A DNA stretch of 64,000 bases from JAIVJZ01 sp036386515 (GTDB taxonomy: Bacteria > Acidobacteriota > Blastocatellia > Pyrinomonadales > Pyrinomonadaceae). The notes under the pieces are model-generated. The model was not told where the DNA came from, did not search any database, and saw only the letters and a list, made by a program, of their open reading frames with translations. Positions 36,975 through 45,105 of the stretch are shown piece by piece; position 1 is the first letter of the stretch, and each line of letters begins with the position of its first letter. The DNA lies in the NCBI GenBank assembly GCA_036386515.1, contig DASVVO010000060.1, positions 10,566-74,565 on the forward strand, in the 5' to 3' direction. A program made the translations under genes and the position numbers.

Positions 36975-37940
36975 ATGAACAAGCTCTCGTCTCTCGGAGT
37001 CGCGCTCCTGGTGGCCTGCGCCGCCGGCGTCGCGCACGCACAGACGCCGACCCCGGCCGGCACGGACGCCAACACGACCTCGCGCGGCACGGACAATGCC
37101 TCGATCTTCGCCCGCACCGCCGCACAACAACCACAGCCGCGCCCGACGCCCGCGCCCGTCTCGAACGTGCGCCCGCTCTCGCAGGAAGACCAGCAACGGC
37201 AACAGGCGGCCAGCGAGCGTCGCCGCCAATCGGCCGCCACGGGCGACCCGGACGTTCTGCTCGACGTGCCCAACCTCTCGGTCGAAGAGATCACTCTGGA
37301 AGTGGAAAACCTGCGCGCCCGCGTCTCGCTCGATGCGCGTCTCGCGAACCTCTTACAGTTGACCGCCGGGGCGGACGCCGGGATCGATAAAGTGAAACTC
37401 ACGATCAAAGGCGTGCGCGCCGAACTGCTCCTCAAGGTGCGGCTCGACAACGTGGCCGCCATCATCGACCGCACGCTCACGACCATCGATCGCAACCCGC
37501 AAATTCTCGAACGCCTCTTGCAGAGCGTGGACACGACGGTCGGCACGGTGGGCGGCGTCGCCAATACCGCGCTGCAACCGGGCGGCGTCGTCGATCGCAC
37601 GGTCGGCACGGTCGGGCAAACTCTGAACAACGTCACGCAGCCGGGCGGCCTGCTCAGTTCGACGGTCAACACGCTCGGCCAGACGTTGCAACGCACCGTG
37701 GATCGTTCGGGCAACATCCTCGAACGCACGCTCGACACGGCGGGCACCGTCGTCAACCAGCGCACGGTCGGGAACGTCCTGAATCTCTCGACGGTCAGGG
37801 AGACGACCGGCGCGGGCGGCCAAATCCTGCGCCAGGTGCGCGACGCTTCGGGCGCGGTCATCGAACTCACGCTCGATGCTGCCGGGAAGGTCACGAACTC
37901 ACGCGTCATCAGCCAGGCGACGGGCGCGACCCGGCAATAA
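36975..37940 (+). CDS. Secreted helical-repeat protein of unknown function (321 aa)
   Basis: Signal peptide MNKLSSLGVALLVACAAGVA ends at AHA-QT near residue 23. The mature protein has a Gln/Ala-rich linker, a conserved-looking block (LSVEEITLEVENLRARVSLD, LLQLTAGADAGIDKVKLTIK) and an approximate repeat region with VGTVGGVANT / VGTVGQTLNN / VNTLGQTLQR units (about residues 185-260) predicted to be amphipathic helices. No family recognised. GAGGAG sits 10 nt before the ATG, and a 14-bp terminator follows. It may coat or organise envelope structures; this is speculation. Confidence 0.65.
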   Translation: MNKLSSLGVALLVACAAGVAHAQTPTPAGTDANTTSRGTDNASIFARTAAQQPQPRPTPAPVSNVRPLSQEDQQRQQAASERRRQSAATGDPDVLLDVPNLSVEEITLEVENLRARVSLDARLANLLQLTAGADAGIDKVKLTIKGVRAELLLKVRLDNVAAIIDRTLTTIDRNPQILERLLQSVDTTVGTVGGVANTALQPGGVVDRTVGTVGQTLNNVTQPGGLLSSTVNTLGQTLQRTVDRSGNILERTLDTAGTVVNQRTVGNVLNLSTVRETTGAGGQILRQVRDASGAVIELTLDAAGKVTNSRVISQATGATRQ

Positions 37941-37966
37941 AAAGGCGCACAGGTCGAAGTTGGCGA

Positions 37967-38010
37967 GGGCGGCGCGCGGTCGGGAATAACCGCGCGCCGC
38001 CCCTTCGTTT
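37967..38010 (+). terminator. Intrinsic terminator after the helical-repeat protein gene
   Basis: GGGCGGCGCGCGGT (37967-37980) pairs perfectly with 37989-38002 around an 8-nt loop, followed by a T-rich stretch. Confidence 0.8.
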
Positions 38011-38163
38011 GATAGTTTTGCAACTTGGCGGGCGCGGTCGCGTGTAACCCGTGCATCGCTCGCGGCGCGCGGCGTGACGTTGCGTGGCTGCGCGCCCCGC
38101 GTTATGCTTTCCGTACCCGATTTCGAGTGCAGACAAACCCGGCCTCGCTTGATGATTTAGCAT

Positions 38164-38838
38164 GTGTCAGAGACGTTAAAAGCAGTGATCGAAAATCTCA
38201 ACCTCGCTTCCAACCCCTTTCGCAATCGCACGCTGCCGTGGACGGTGGCGGCCATCGTCGCCTGCGTCTCGGTGGCGGCCTTAATCTTTACCGTCGCCGG
38301 TTTCAGACAGACGCGCGACCGCGCGCTCACAGTCGAGCGAGACGTGCGGGGCTTGCGCACCGAGGAGGCGTCGCTGCGCGCGAAGGCCACGGCCGTCACC
38401 CAGTCGCTATCGAGCGATCAACTGCGCTCGCTCGAAGCCGCGCACGGTATTATCGACCGCCGCAACTTCTCCTGGTCGCGCCTCTTCGCCGACCTCGAAG
38501 CCGCTCTGCCGCAGGGCGTGCGGGTGTCGCGCATCGCCGTGAGAGACGTGGCGCACAGCGGCGGCGCGGAACTCGAACTGGCCGTCGTCGCGCGCAACCC
38601 CACGGACATCACGGGCATGCTCGGCACGATGGCGCAAGGCCGCATCTTCTCCGCCGACCTGCTCACGGAAAACAAGAGCGACAAGGGCATCGAATCAACT
38701 CTGCGCGTGCGCTACACGCCGGGCGCGCGCCCCGCCACGGTCACGAACCCGGTCGAGAGCGCGTCGCGCGCCGCCGATCGGGATGGCGACGCAACTTCCG
38801 GCGCGCCCGGAAGTTCGACGCCGGGAGGGGCGCAATGA
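38164..38838 (+). CDS. PilN-like pilus/secretion assembly protein
   Basis: Bitopic inner membrane protein of the PilN/GspL-C type. A short cytoplasmic N terminus with the PilN-like NLNLASNPFRNR (residues 11-22; PilN normally binds PilM through such a motif) precedes one transmembrane helix (TVAAIVACVSVAALIFTVAG) and a periplasmic ferredoxin-like domain (FADLEAALPQGVRVSRIAVR). 224 aa with a disordered C terminus. GTG 38164 is the only start giving this N terminus. PilM is not found upstream. It overlaps the next gene by 4 bp (ATGA). Confidence 0.8.
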   Translation: MSETLKAVIENLNLASNPFRNRTLPWTVAAIVACVSVAALIFTVAGFRQTRDRALTVERDVRGLRTEEASLRAKATAVTQSLSSDQLRSLEAAHGIIDRRNFSWSRLFADLEAALPQGVRVSRIAVRDVAHSGGAELELAVVARNPTDITGMLGTMAQGRIFSADLLTENKSDKGIESTLRVRYTPGARPATVTNPVESASRAADRDGDATSGAPGSSTPGGAQ

Positions 38839-39626
38839 AGGAACCACGCCCGGCCGCCGGAGAAGCGAAACGCCAACGCCGCAGCATCGTGCCCGCGCCA
38901 CTGCGCGCGCGCTTCGCCCCGTCGCGCGGAGGCGGCGCGCGACCCGCCGGCACGATTCGTCTCCCGGAGATCATCGCACTCACCGCCGCCGCGCTGCTCC
39001 TGCTCCTCGCCGCGGGCGCGTACTTCTCCCTGCTCGTGCCGGAACGCGCGCGCCTCAAGGCTTTGGAAACCGAGCGCGCGCAGTTGCAAGCGAAGCTGCG
39101 CGCATCGAGCGAAGGCGTCGAGCGCAACGAGAGCACGCAGGCGAGCGTGGAGAAGATCGTCACGAGCCTCAGCGAGTTTGAGACGACCGTGCTGGCTTCG
39201 CGCGATCCGCAAACCACCACGGCCGTCATCGGCGAGTTGAACGAGAAGACGCGGCGGCACAATCTCGCGCGCGCGCAGTTCTCCTTCAGCCATCTCGACG
39301 AAGCCGCGCCCGGCCAGACGGCCTCGCAACAACTGGCCGCACGCGCGGGAAACGCCTCGAAGCGTGAAAGCGTCTTCCCGGCCATCGACATCAGCCTGAC
39401 CATCGAAGGGGCTTACGGCAATTTGCGCCGCTTCATCCGCGACATCGAACAGAGCCGCCGCTTCATCGTCATCAACGGCATCCAACTCGAAGGCGTCTCC
39501 GAGACGGGCGACAGCGCGCGCGCCGCGCTCGTCAGCCTCCGCCTCGACATGTCCGCGCACTTCCGTCGCAGCGGCGCGATGCTCTCGGGCGGCGCAACCG
39601 GCGCGCCCGCCTCGACATCTCAGTGA
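38835..39626 (+). CDS. PilO-like pilus/secretion assembly protein
   Basis: 263 aa. A basic cytoplasmic region (1-50) leads into a transmembrane helix (IIALTAAALLLLLAAGAYFS), a coiled coil (RARLKALETERAQLQAKLRA) and a periplasmic ferredoxin-like domain (IDISLTIEGAYGNLRRFIRD, RFIVINGIQLEGVSETGDSA) typical of PilO. It would form the inner membrane alignment complex with PilN. The ATG overlaps the pilN-like stop. Order PilN-PilO-PilP-like matches type IV pilus loci. Assignment rests on order and topology. Confidence 0.8.
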   Translation: MKEPRPAAGEAKRQRRSIVPAPLRARFAPSRGGGARPAGTIRLPEIIALTAAALLLLLAAGAYFSLLVPERARLKALETERAQLQAKLRASSEGVERNESTQASVEKIVTSLSEFETTVLASRDPQTTTAVIGELNEKTRRHNLARAQFSFSHLDEAAPGQTASQQLAARAGNASKRESVFPAIDISLTIEGAYGNLRRFIRDIEQSRRFIVINGIQLEGVSETGDSARAALVSLRLDMSAHFRRSGAMLSGGATGAPASTSQ

Positions 39627-39647
39627 TGCTCGAAGCTGAAAATTTTT

Positions 39648-40604
39648 ATGGCACTCCTTGAAGGCAAAACTCCTGCGGAACGCAACAAGCTGATCGCGGC
39701 CATCGCGTTCGGCGCGCTCGCGCTCATCCTCGTCGGGCGCATGTTCTTCGGCGGCGACGACACGCCGCCGCGCCGCGCCGCGAACGCCAACAACAGAAAC
39801 TCGAACGCCACGGCGACCGGCGGCGCGGTGGCCGCGAACGGCGTCAACGGAAGCTCGCAGCCCGGCGACCCGACGCTGCAAATTCCGCGCGAAGTCGTCT
39901 ACACGCCCATCAGCTACAGCGTGCCCGACGCCGGGCGCAACATCTTCGCCTTCTACGTCGCGCCGACGCCGCAACCGAGAGCGTCCGTCGTAGTCGATGC
40001 GCCGACTCCGACGCCGATTCCGCCGCCGCCGCTCATGCTGAGCGGCATCTCGCCTTCGAGCGTCACGGCGCGCACGGGCGACTTCAAGCTGCAACTCTCC
40101 GGCGACAAGTTCACGCCGCAGTCGCGCGTCTACATTGACGGGCAGGAACTCCCGACCGCCTTCACGAGCGCGCAGCAACTCTCGACCACCGTCCCCGCCG
40201 CGCTCATCGCCGCGCCCGGCGCGCGCCAGATCGTCGTCCGCACGCCCGATAATTCGCTCTATTCCAACGAGACCGCGCTCAATGTCTCAGCCCCGCCGAC
40301 GCCGCCCTTCACCTACGTCGGCATCCTCGGCGGCCCGCGCTACAACGATAAGGCGATCCTGAAAAACCAGGGCAACGAACTCATCACCGTGCAACGCGGC
40401 GACCTCGTCGCCGGTCGCTTCAAAGTGACGAGCATCTCCACGCGCGCCGTCGAGTTCACCGATGCGCAGTTGCAGATCAAACACACGCTGCCTTTCGTCG
40501 AAAACCGCGCCTCGGGCGCGAATAATTCGAGCGGCGCGTCGCCCCGCTTCCAACCGCCCAAACCGCCCGATGACGACGGCGATGACGATGAGCCTCAAGA
40601 CTAA
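39648..40604 (+). CDS. PilP/GspC-like protein with an IPT/TIG domain
   Basis: 318 aa. One N-terminal transmembrane helix (LIAAIAFGALALILVGRMFF), an Asn/Ala-rich linker, an IPT/TIG immunoglobulin-like domain (about 120-215: LSGISPSSVTARTGDFKLQL, VRTPDNSLYSNETALNV) and a C-terminal HR/PilP-like beta domain (YVGILGGPRYNDKAILKNQG, ITVQRGDLVAGRFKVTSIST). The tail is Asp-rich. Position after PilN and PilO suggests it fills the PilP/GspC role, linking to the secretin. The IPT insertion is not usual for PilP. It overlaps the following pseudopilin gene. Confidence 0.7.
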   Translation: MALLEGKTPAERNKLIAAIAFGALALILVGRMFFGGDDTPPRRAANANNRNSNATATGGAVAANGVNGSSQPGDPTLQIPREVVYTPISYSVPDAGRNIFAFYVAPTPQPRASVVVDAPTPTPIPPPPLMLSGISPSSVTARTGDFKLQLSGDKFTPQSRVYIDGQELPTAFTSAQQLSTTVPAALIAAPGARQIVVRTPDNSLYSNETALNVSAPPTPPFTYVGILGGPRYNDKAILKNQGNELITVQRGDLVAGRFKVTSISTRAVEFTDAQLQIKHTLPFVENRASGANNSSGASPRFQPPKPPDDDGDDDEPQD

Positions 40605-41277
40605 CAGCCACGCACACGACTCTGCCGCGCGCACGCCTCGCCCGCGCGCGGGCGAACGCGGCTACACGCTCGTCGCCCTGCTCGCCGTGATGACGATTCT
40701 CGCGCTCGCGCTCACCGCCGTCGCGCCGCGCCTGCGCCAACAATCGCTGCGCAACCTCGAACGCGAAGCTATCGCGCGCGGCGAGGAAGTTGCCGAAGCC
40801 ATCGCCCTCTACCAACTCGCGAAGGGGACTCCGCCGAAAAGCATGAACGACCTGCTCGAAGGCGTCGAGCCGTTCCCCGGCGCGTTCAAGAAAATTCAGA
40901 TTCTGCGCAAAGCCGCCGCGCGCGACCCGCTCAACAACGACGGCGAGTGGCGACTCGTCCGCGCCGACGACCGCACCTTCCTCGATTTCAAACAGAGCGT
41001 GTTGAAGTACAACGGCGGCATCCCGCCCGTCACGAGCGCGCGCTATAAAGCCTTCGAGCAGGCGGGCATGGTGGCGGGCGGCGCGATCCTCGGCCTCGAC
41101 AATGACAGGGACGAGCGGCGAGACGAAGAGGATGCGCGTTGCGATCTGGACACCTCGCCGAACGAAACCGCCACGCCCTTCATCGGCGTCGCCAGCCGCA
41201 GCCGTTGCCCCTCCGTGATCGCCTACTACGGCATCGAACGACACGACCGCTGGGTCTTCACTCCCGTCTATCGCTAA
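40570..41277 (+). CDS. Pseudopilin-like protein lacking the Glu5 residue
   Basis: Contains a prepilin-type processing region RAGERG/YTLVALLAVMTILAL, with a hydrophobic helix after the cleavage Gly. The mature residue 5 is Ala rather than the usual Glu, as in some minor pseudopilins. The rest (EVAEAIALYQLAKGTPPKSM, DPLNNDGEWRLV, SVIAYYGIERHDRWVFTPVY) resembles GspG/type II pseudopilins. ATG 40570, 40582 and 40588 are all possible; none has a clear Shine-Dalgarno and all overlap the end of the preceding gene, suggesting coupling. About 229-235 aa with a long leader. Confidence 0.7.
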   Translation: MTTAMTMSLKTNSHAHDSAARTPRPRAGERGYTLVALLAVMTILALALTAVAPRLRQQSLRNLEREAIARGEEVAEAIALYQLAKGTPPKSMNDLLEGVEPFPGAFKKIQILRKAAARDPLNNDGEWRLVRADDRTFLDFKQSVLKYNGGIPPVTSARYKAFEQAGMVAGGAILGLDNDRDERRDEEDARCDLDTSPNETATPFIGVASRSRCPSVIAYYGIERHDRWVFTPVYR

Positions 41278-41300
41278 TCACGTTTTCAACTCCGCCCCAC

Positions 41301-41328
41301 GCGCGCGTTGATGATCATCAACGCGCGC
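41301..41328. other. Perfect 28-bp palindrome
   Basis: The sequence GCGCGCGTTGATGA is followed at once by its exact reverse complement (41301-41328). It lies 24 nt after the pseudopilin stop. It may be a terminator stem (with a pyrimidine tract after it) or a protein-binding operator. Confidence 0.85.
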
Positions 41329-41407
41329 TTCATGCTTGCCCTTCGTCTTCTTTGACATGCACACGCACATGACACGCGAAAAAAAGTAACGATTAAGCAT
41401 TAAGTTA

Positions 41408-41436
41408 TTGACAAGTGATCGCTTTATGTTTATAAG
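41408..41436 (+). promoter_or_regulatory. Strong sigma70-type promoter for the Gly-Ser-Lys protein gene
   Basis: TTGACA at 41408-41413 and TATAAG at 41431-41436 with exactly 17 nt between. This is among the best hexamer pairs in the window. The predicted leader is about 95 nt. Confidence 0.8.
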
Positions 41437-41466
41437 TCCAATATGTTGTGCGCTGTTTAGTCTAGG

Positions 41467-41499
41467 CCACAAGATCAAAATTGACACAGTATCTTGTGG
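41467..41499 (+). promoter_or_regulatory. Stem-loop in the leader of the Gly-Ser-Lys protein gene
   Basis: CCACAAGAT (41467-41475) and ATCTTGTGG (41491-41499) are perfect complements around a 15-nt loop that contains TTGACA. It lies between the predicted transcription start and the AGGAG at 41521. It may stabilise the mRNA or bind a regulator. Confidence 0.65.
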
Positions 41500-41537
41500 T
41501 CGCAACCAATCAAGAGAAAAAGGAGCAACGAAGACTT

Positions 41538-41741
41538 ATGGCAACTAAGAAAGCTGGCGGTTCCAAAGGCGGCGGTTCAAAGAGTGGTGGCGGTTCGTCG
41601 AAGGGCGGTTCGTCGAAGGGCGGCTCGAAAGGCGGCTCGAAGGGCGGCTCCAAAGGCGGCGGCTCCAAAGGCAGCAGCGGCGGCGGCTCCAAAGGCGGCT
41701 CGAAGAAGGGCGGCTCGAAAGCCGGTTCGAAGAAGCGGTAG
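41538..41741 (+). CDS. Small Gly-Ser-Lys repeat protein (67 aa)
   Basis: After MATKKAG the whole protein consists of GGSK-like units (GGSKGGGSK, GGSSKGG, GGSKGGSKGG) ending KKGGSKAGSKKR. It is highly basic with no hydrophobic residue, so it cannot fold as a globular domain and probably binds nucleic acid or polyphosphate, by analogy with Lys-rich histone H1-like tails; that function is inferred. ATG 41538 has AGGAG 12 nt upstream. A strong promoter, a leader stem-loop and a terminator (41821-41863) make it a complete monocistronic unit, which argues against a chance frame. Confidence 0.75.
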   Translation: MATKKAGGSKGGGSKSGGGSSKGGSSKGGSKGGSKGGSKGGGSKGSSGGGSKGGSKKGGSKAGSKKR

Positions 41742-41820
41742 CAATCAGTTCAACCCGAGTAACTCAACAACCTTCACCAGCGCACACAATGCATTCGGTC
41801 TCAAACGGAGACCATTAAAG

Positions 41821-41863
41821 GGACGGCGAACGCTACTACAGCACGCCGTCCTAATTCTTTTCT
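41821..41863 (+). terminator. Intrinsic terminator of the Gly-Ser-Lys protein gene
   Basis: GGACGGCG (41821-41828) pairs with CGCCGTCC (41844-41851), followed by TAATTCTTTTCT. A smaller GGTCTC/GAGACC stem lies upstream (41797-41813). Confidence 0.8.
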
Positions 41864-41869
41864 GCTAGA

Positions 41870-41936
41870 AGTCAGAGGTCGGAGATTAGTTAAAACAAAA
41901 ACCGTCTTCCCTAACCTCTAACCTCTAACCTCTCTC
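41870..41936 (+). repeat. Heptad inverted repeat H (GAGGTTA type), upstream of trmL
   Basis: The 3' arm (41911-41936) is CTAACCT repeated three times; the 5' arm (41874-41889) pairs 13 of 16 with two of those units, so the 3' arm has one extra heptad. The trmL ATG (41940) follows 3 nt after the arm and has no Shine-Dalgarno. Shares its unit with element A. Confidence 0.7.
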
Positions 41937-41939
41937 GTT

Positions 41940-42401
41940 ATGATTAACGTCGCACTGGTCGAACCGGAGATACCGCCGAACACCGGCAACGTCGCGCGCC
42001 TGTGCGCGGCGACGCGGACGCCTCTGCACATCGTGGGCGTGGCCGGGTTTCGTTTGGATGATCGAGCGGTGCGGCGCGCGGGGTTGGACTACTGGCCGGA
42101 AGTGTCACTCTCAAGGCATCGAGACCTCGACGCGCTGCGCGCCGCGCTCCCCCAGGCGCGCTTCGTTTACCTCACGACGAAAGCTCACAGACCCTATACC
42201 GATTGGCGTTACGCGGACGGCGATTGTTTGATTTTTGGCCGGGAAACGCGCGGTTTGCCGGAAGAATTGCTCCGCGCCAACCCCTCGCACTGCATCACGA
42301 TCCCGATGCTCAACCCGCAGGTGCGCAGCCTCAATCTCGCCACCTCCGTCGCCATCGTCCTCTATGAAGCGTTGCGCCAGACGGGCGCGTTCGTGTCGTA
42401 A
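41940..42401 (+). CDS. trmL: tRNA (cytidine/uridine-34-2'-O)-methyltransferase TrmL
   Basis: SPOUT-class methyltransferase acting on the wobble ribose of tRNA-Leu isoacceptors. Whole family signature: MINVALVEPEIPPNTGNVAR at the start, CLIFGRETRGLPEELL (about residues 95-110) and IPMLNPQVRSLNLATSVAIV at the SAM-binding knot. 153 aa, the normal minimal size. The ATG follows directly after the CTAACCT repeats, so ribosome recruitment must differ from the Shine-Dalgarno mode. Downstream is typA. Confidence 0.95.
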   Translation: MINVALVEPEIPPNTGNVARLCAATRTPLHIVGVAGFRLDDRAVRRAGLDYWPEVSLSRHRDLDALRAALPQARFVYLTTKAHRPYTDWRYADGDCLIFGRETRGLPEELLRANPSHCITIPMLNPQVRSLNLATSVAIVLYEALRQTGAFVS

Positions 42402-42538
42402 AAACAAGCCCCGCGTCGCTCCCCGCCTCCTCGCGATTCACCGCCACCTTAATCAGCCGCACGGGTCGCCCGCCCGCCTGGCGTCTCCTGCGCGCAAGGA
42501 TAATCAGGCGGCGCGTGATATGATATGCGGTTTGATGT

Positions 42539-42561
42539 GGCGCATCGGAATGCGCCGTTTT
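42539..42561 (+). promoter_or_regulatory. Terminator-like hairpin just upstream of typA
   Basis: GGCGCAT (42539-42545) pairs with ATGCGCC (42550-42556) around CGGA, followed by GTTTTAA. It ends 17 nt before the typA ATG. It could terminate trmL transcription or act as an attenuator or cold-responsive structure of typA. Confidence 0.6.
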
Positions 42562-42577
42562 AATCTATAGGGGACTT

Positions 42578-44410
42578 ATGACAGAAGAAAGAAAAGACAT
42601 CCGCAATATCGCCATCATCGCGCACGTCGATCATGGCAAGACCACGCTCGTCGACGCGATGCTCAAGCAGGCCGGGACGTATCGTGAGAACGAACACATT
42701 ATTGACCGCGTGATGGACTCGATGGACTTGGAGCGTGAGCGCGGCATCACGATCATGGCGAAGAACACGGCGGTGCGCTACGGCGACGTGAAGATCAACA
42801 TCCTCGATACGCCGGGGCACGCCGACTTCGGCGGCGAAGTCGAACGCGTGTTGAAAATGGTGGACGGCGTGATGCTGCTCGTTGACGCGGCGGAAGGTTG
42901 TCTGCCGCAGACGCGCTTCGTGTTGCGCAAGGCGTTGGAGTTGCGCCTGCCGGTGATCGCCGTCGTCAACAAGATCGACCGGCAAGACGCGCGGCCGGCC
43001 GAGGTGGTGGACGAAATTTACGAACTCTTCCTCGACCTCGATGCGACCGACGCGCAGATCGAGTTTCCGATCCTCTACGCCGTCTCGCGCGACGGCATCG
43101 CGAAGAAGAATCTCGCCGACGAGTCGGGTGATCTCCGGCCGCTCTTCAATCAGATCATCGAAACGATTCCCGCGCCGCGCGCCCTACGCGACGACTCGCT
43201 GCAACTGCTCGTCGCGAATCTGGATTACAACGAGTACGTCGGGCGGCTCGCCATCGGGCGCATCTTCTCCGGCGAGATCGCGCAGAACGAGACGGTCGCC
43301 ATCGTCAAGCGCGACGGCTCGGTGCAGAAGACGCGCGTCTCGAAGCTCTACGCCTTCGAGGGGTTGAAGCGCGAACCCGTCGAGCGCGCGGGCGTCGGCG
43401 ACATCGTCGCGCTCGCCGGGATGGAAGGCATCGAGATCGGCGAGACGATTTCGAGCGCGGACAATCCGAAGGCGTTGCCCGTGATCGCGGTGGACGAGCC
43501 GACCATCTCGATGATCTTCAGCGTCAACAACTCGCCGTTCGCCGGGCGCGAAGGAAAGTACGTCACGTCGAGACAACTGCGCGAGCGGCTCGACCGCGAA
43601 CTCCTGAGCAACGTCGCGATCCGCGTGGAAGAGACGGAGACGCCGGATCAATTCAAAGTTTCGGGACGCGGCGAACTACAACTCGCCATCCTGATCGAGA
43701 TGATGCGGCGCGAGGGCTACGAATTGCAGGTGTCGAAGCCCCAGGTCATCACGCACCAGCAGGATGGCAAAACTCTGGAGCCAATCGAGCAGGTCGTCGT
43801 CGATTGCCCGGATGAGTTCATCGGCGTCGTGACGGAAGCGATGGGGCGGCGCAAGGGGCAGATGACGAAGATGGTCAATCACGGCACGGGGCGCGTGCGG
43901 CTGGAATTCGAGACGCCGTCGCGCGGCCTGATCGGTTTTCGCAACGAGTTTTTGACGGAGACGAAGGGCACGGGCTTGCTCAACACTCTGTTCCTGCGTT
44001 GGGGCGAGTGGCAGGGCACGATGCGCGGGCGGGCTACGGGTTCGCTCGTCTCCGACCGGATAGGCGAGACGACGACCTTCGCCCTCTTCAATTTGCAGGA
44101 GCGCGGGACGATGTTCGCGCGCCCCGGCCAGAAGGTTTACGAGGGCATGATCGTGGGCGAGAACGCGCGCGCCGTCGACCTCGACGTGAACGTCATCAAG
44201 GAGAAGAAACTGACGAACATGCGCGCCGCCTCCGCCGACGAAGCGATGCGCCTCGTGCCCGTCAAGGAACTCTCGCTCGAACAGGCTCTGGAGTTCATCG
44301 CCGACGACGAACTCGTGGAAGTGACGCCGGAGACGATCCGCCTGCGCAAGCGCGTGCTCGCCGCAAACCTGCGGCCGAAGAAGAAAGAGTCGGAAGCGAA
44401 GCTGGCGTAG
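42578..44410 (+). CDS. typA: Ribosome-associated GTPase TypA/BipA
   Basis: Translational GTPase needed for 50S assembly at low temperature. G motifs: AHVDHGKTTLVDAML (G1, residues 15-29), ERERGITI (G2), DTPGHADF (G3), NKIDR (G4). EF-G-like domains II, III and V follow, then the BipA-specific C-terminal domain (RATGSLVSDRIGETTTFALF, NLQERGTMFARPGQKVYEGM). 610 aa, normal. GGGGA lies 6 nt before the ATG. A hairpin with a U-tract lies in the leader. A perfect 15-bp bidirectional terminator follows. Confidence 0.97.
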   Translation: MTEERKDIRNIAIIAHVDHGKTTLVDAMLKQAGTYRENEHIIDRVMDSMDLERERGITIMAKNTAVRYGDVKINILDTPGHADFGGEVERVLKMVDGVMLLVDAAEGCLPQTRFVLRKALELRLPVIAVVNKIDRQDARPAEVVDEIYELFLDLDATDAQIEFPILYAVSRDGIAKKNLADESGDLRPLFNQIIETIPAPRALRDDSLQLLVANLDYNEYVGRLAIGRIFSGEIAQNETVAIVKRDGSVQKTRVSKLYAFEGLKREPVERAGVGDIVALAGMEGIEIGETISSADNPKALPVIAVDEPTISMIFSVNNSPFAGREGKYVTSRQLRERLDRELLSNVAIRVEETETPDQFKVSGRGELQLAILIEMMRREGYELQVSKPQVITHQQDGKTLEPIEQVVVDCPDEFIGVVTEAMGRRKGQMTKMVNHGTGRVRLEFETPSRGLIGFRNEFLTETKGTGLLNTLFLRWGEWQGTMRGRATGSLVSDRIGETTTFALFNLQERGTMFARPGQKVYEGMIVGENARAVDLDVNVIKEKKLTNMRAASADEAMRLVPVKELSLEQALEFIADDELVEVTPETIRLRKRVLAANLRPKKKESEAKLA

Positions 44411-44431
44411 AAGCTTTGCGAATTGGAATAT

Positions 44432-44466
44432 CAGAGGCCGCGACACGTTAAGTGTCGCGGCCTCTG
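44432..44466. terminator. Bidirectional terminator stem
   Basis: A perfect 15-bp stem (44432-44446 with 44452-44466) around GTTAA separates convergent typA and the minus-strand secreted protein gene. The flanking T-tract is weak. Confidence 0.75.
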
Positions 44467-44484
44467 CTCGTCGGTTTCGGGATA

Positions 44485-44949
44485 TTACTTGGGTTGAGTG
44501 GAGTGGTTGTAGCCACGGAATGGTTGCAGGCGTTTCACGAAGCCGTGAGCGATCTGCTCTTCGACCGTGCCGCCGAGCGAGCCGATTTTGCCGCTGAGCA
44601 ACACACGGTTCGAGCGCGGGTCGAGCACGCTGTAGACGAACCTGTTGGTGAACAGCTTGCGGTCAACCTCGATGATCAAGTCGGCGTCGGTCTCGTCGCG
44701 CGAGATCACGATGCCCCACTGTTGAACTTCGCTGCGGTCGAGCAACTCCTGTTCGAGGGCGGCGGGTTTGAAGTAAACGGACTTGGTGCGGATGAAGATG
44801 GTTTGCGCGGAACGCAGCGTCTCGGCGGGGGTTGGCCTGGGGGCGGCGGCTTCGGGGTTTTGTCCCGCGCTCGCGGCGGGAAGGCTCGCGATGAGCGCGC
44901 AGAAACTCAGGATGAGCAGCGCGCAGAAACGTCTAAGCGGCGGCGGCAT
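44485..44949 (-). CDS. Secreted protein of unknown function (154 aa)
   Basis: ATG 44949 is selected: GGGAG lies 10 nt upstream on the minus strand, and the protein then begins with a signal peptide (PPPLRRFCALLILSFCALIA, cleavage near ASAG). The mature domain (LRSAQTIFIRTKSVYFKPAA, DADLIIEVDRKLFTNRFVYS, SGKIGSLGGTVEEQIAHGFV) looks like a compact alpha/beta fold found in acidobacterial periplasmic proteins, but I cannot name the family. Lone gene, converging on typA. Confidence 0.65.
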   Translation of the reverse strand: MPPPLRRFCALLILSFCALIASLPAASAGQNPEAAAPRPTPAETLRSAQTIFIRTKSVYFKPAALEQELLDRSEVQQWGIVISRDETDADLIIEVDRKLFTNRFVYSVLDPRSNRVLLSGKIGSLGGTVEEQIAHGFVKRLQPFRGYNHSTQPK

Positions 44950-45105
44950 AAATTGTTTGCTCCCGGTCGGCGGATGAAAGTTGGCTGACACCGTGACAGG
45001 GTAACGCCCGCTGGCGCATCCGCTTGGCCGCCGCTATGACACTTAGAAAATTGTCACACGATATTCCTTAAAGGATGGACACGGCTCGCGGGCTTCGGAG
45101 GGCGT

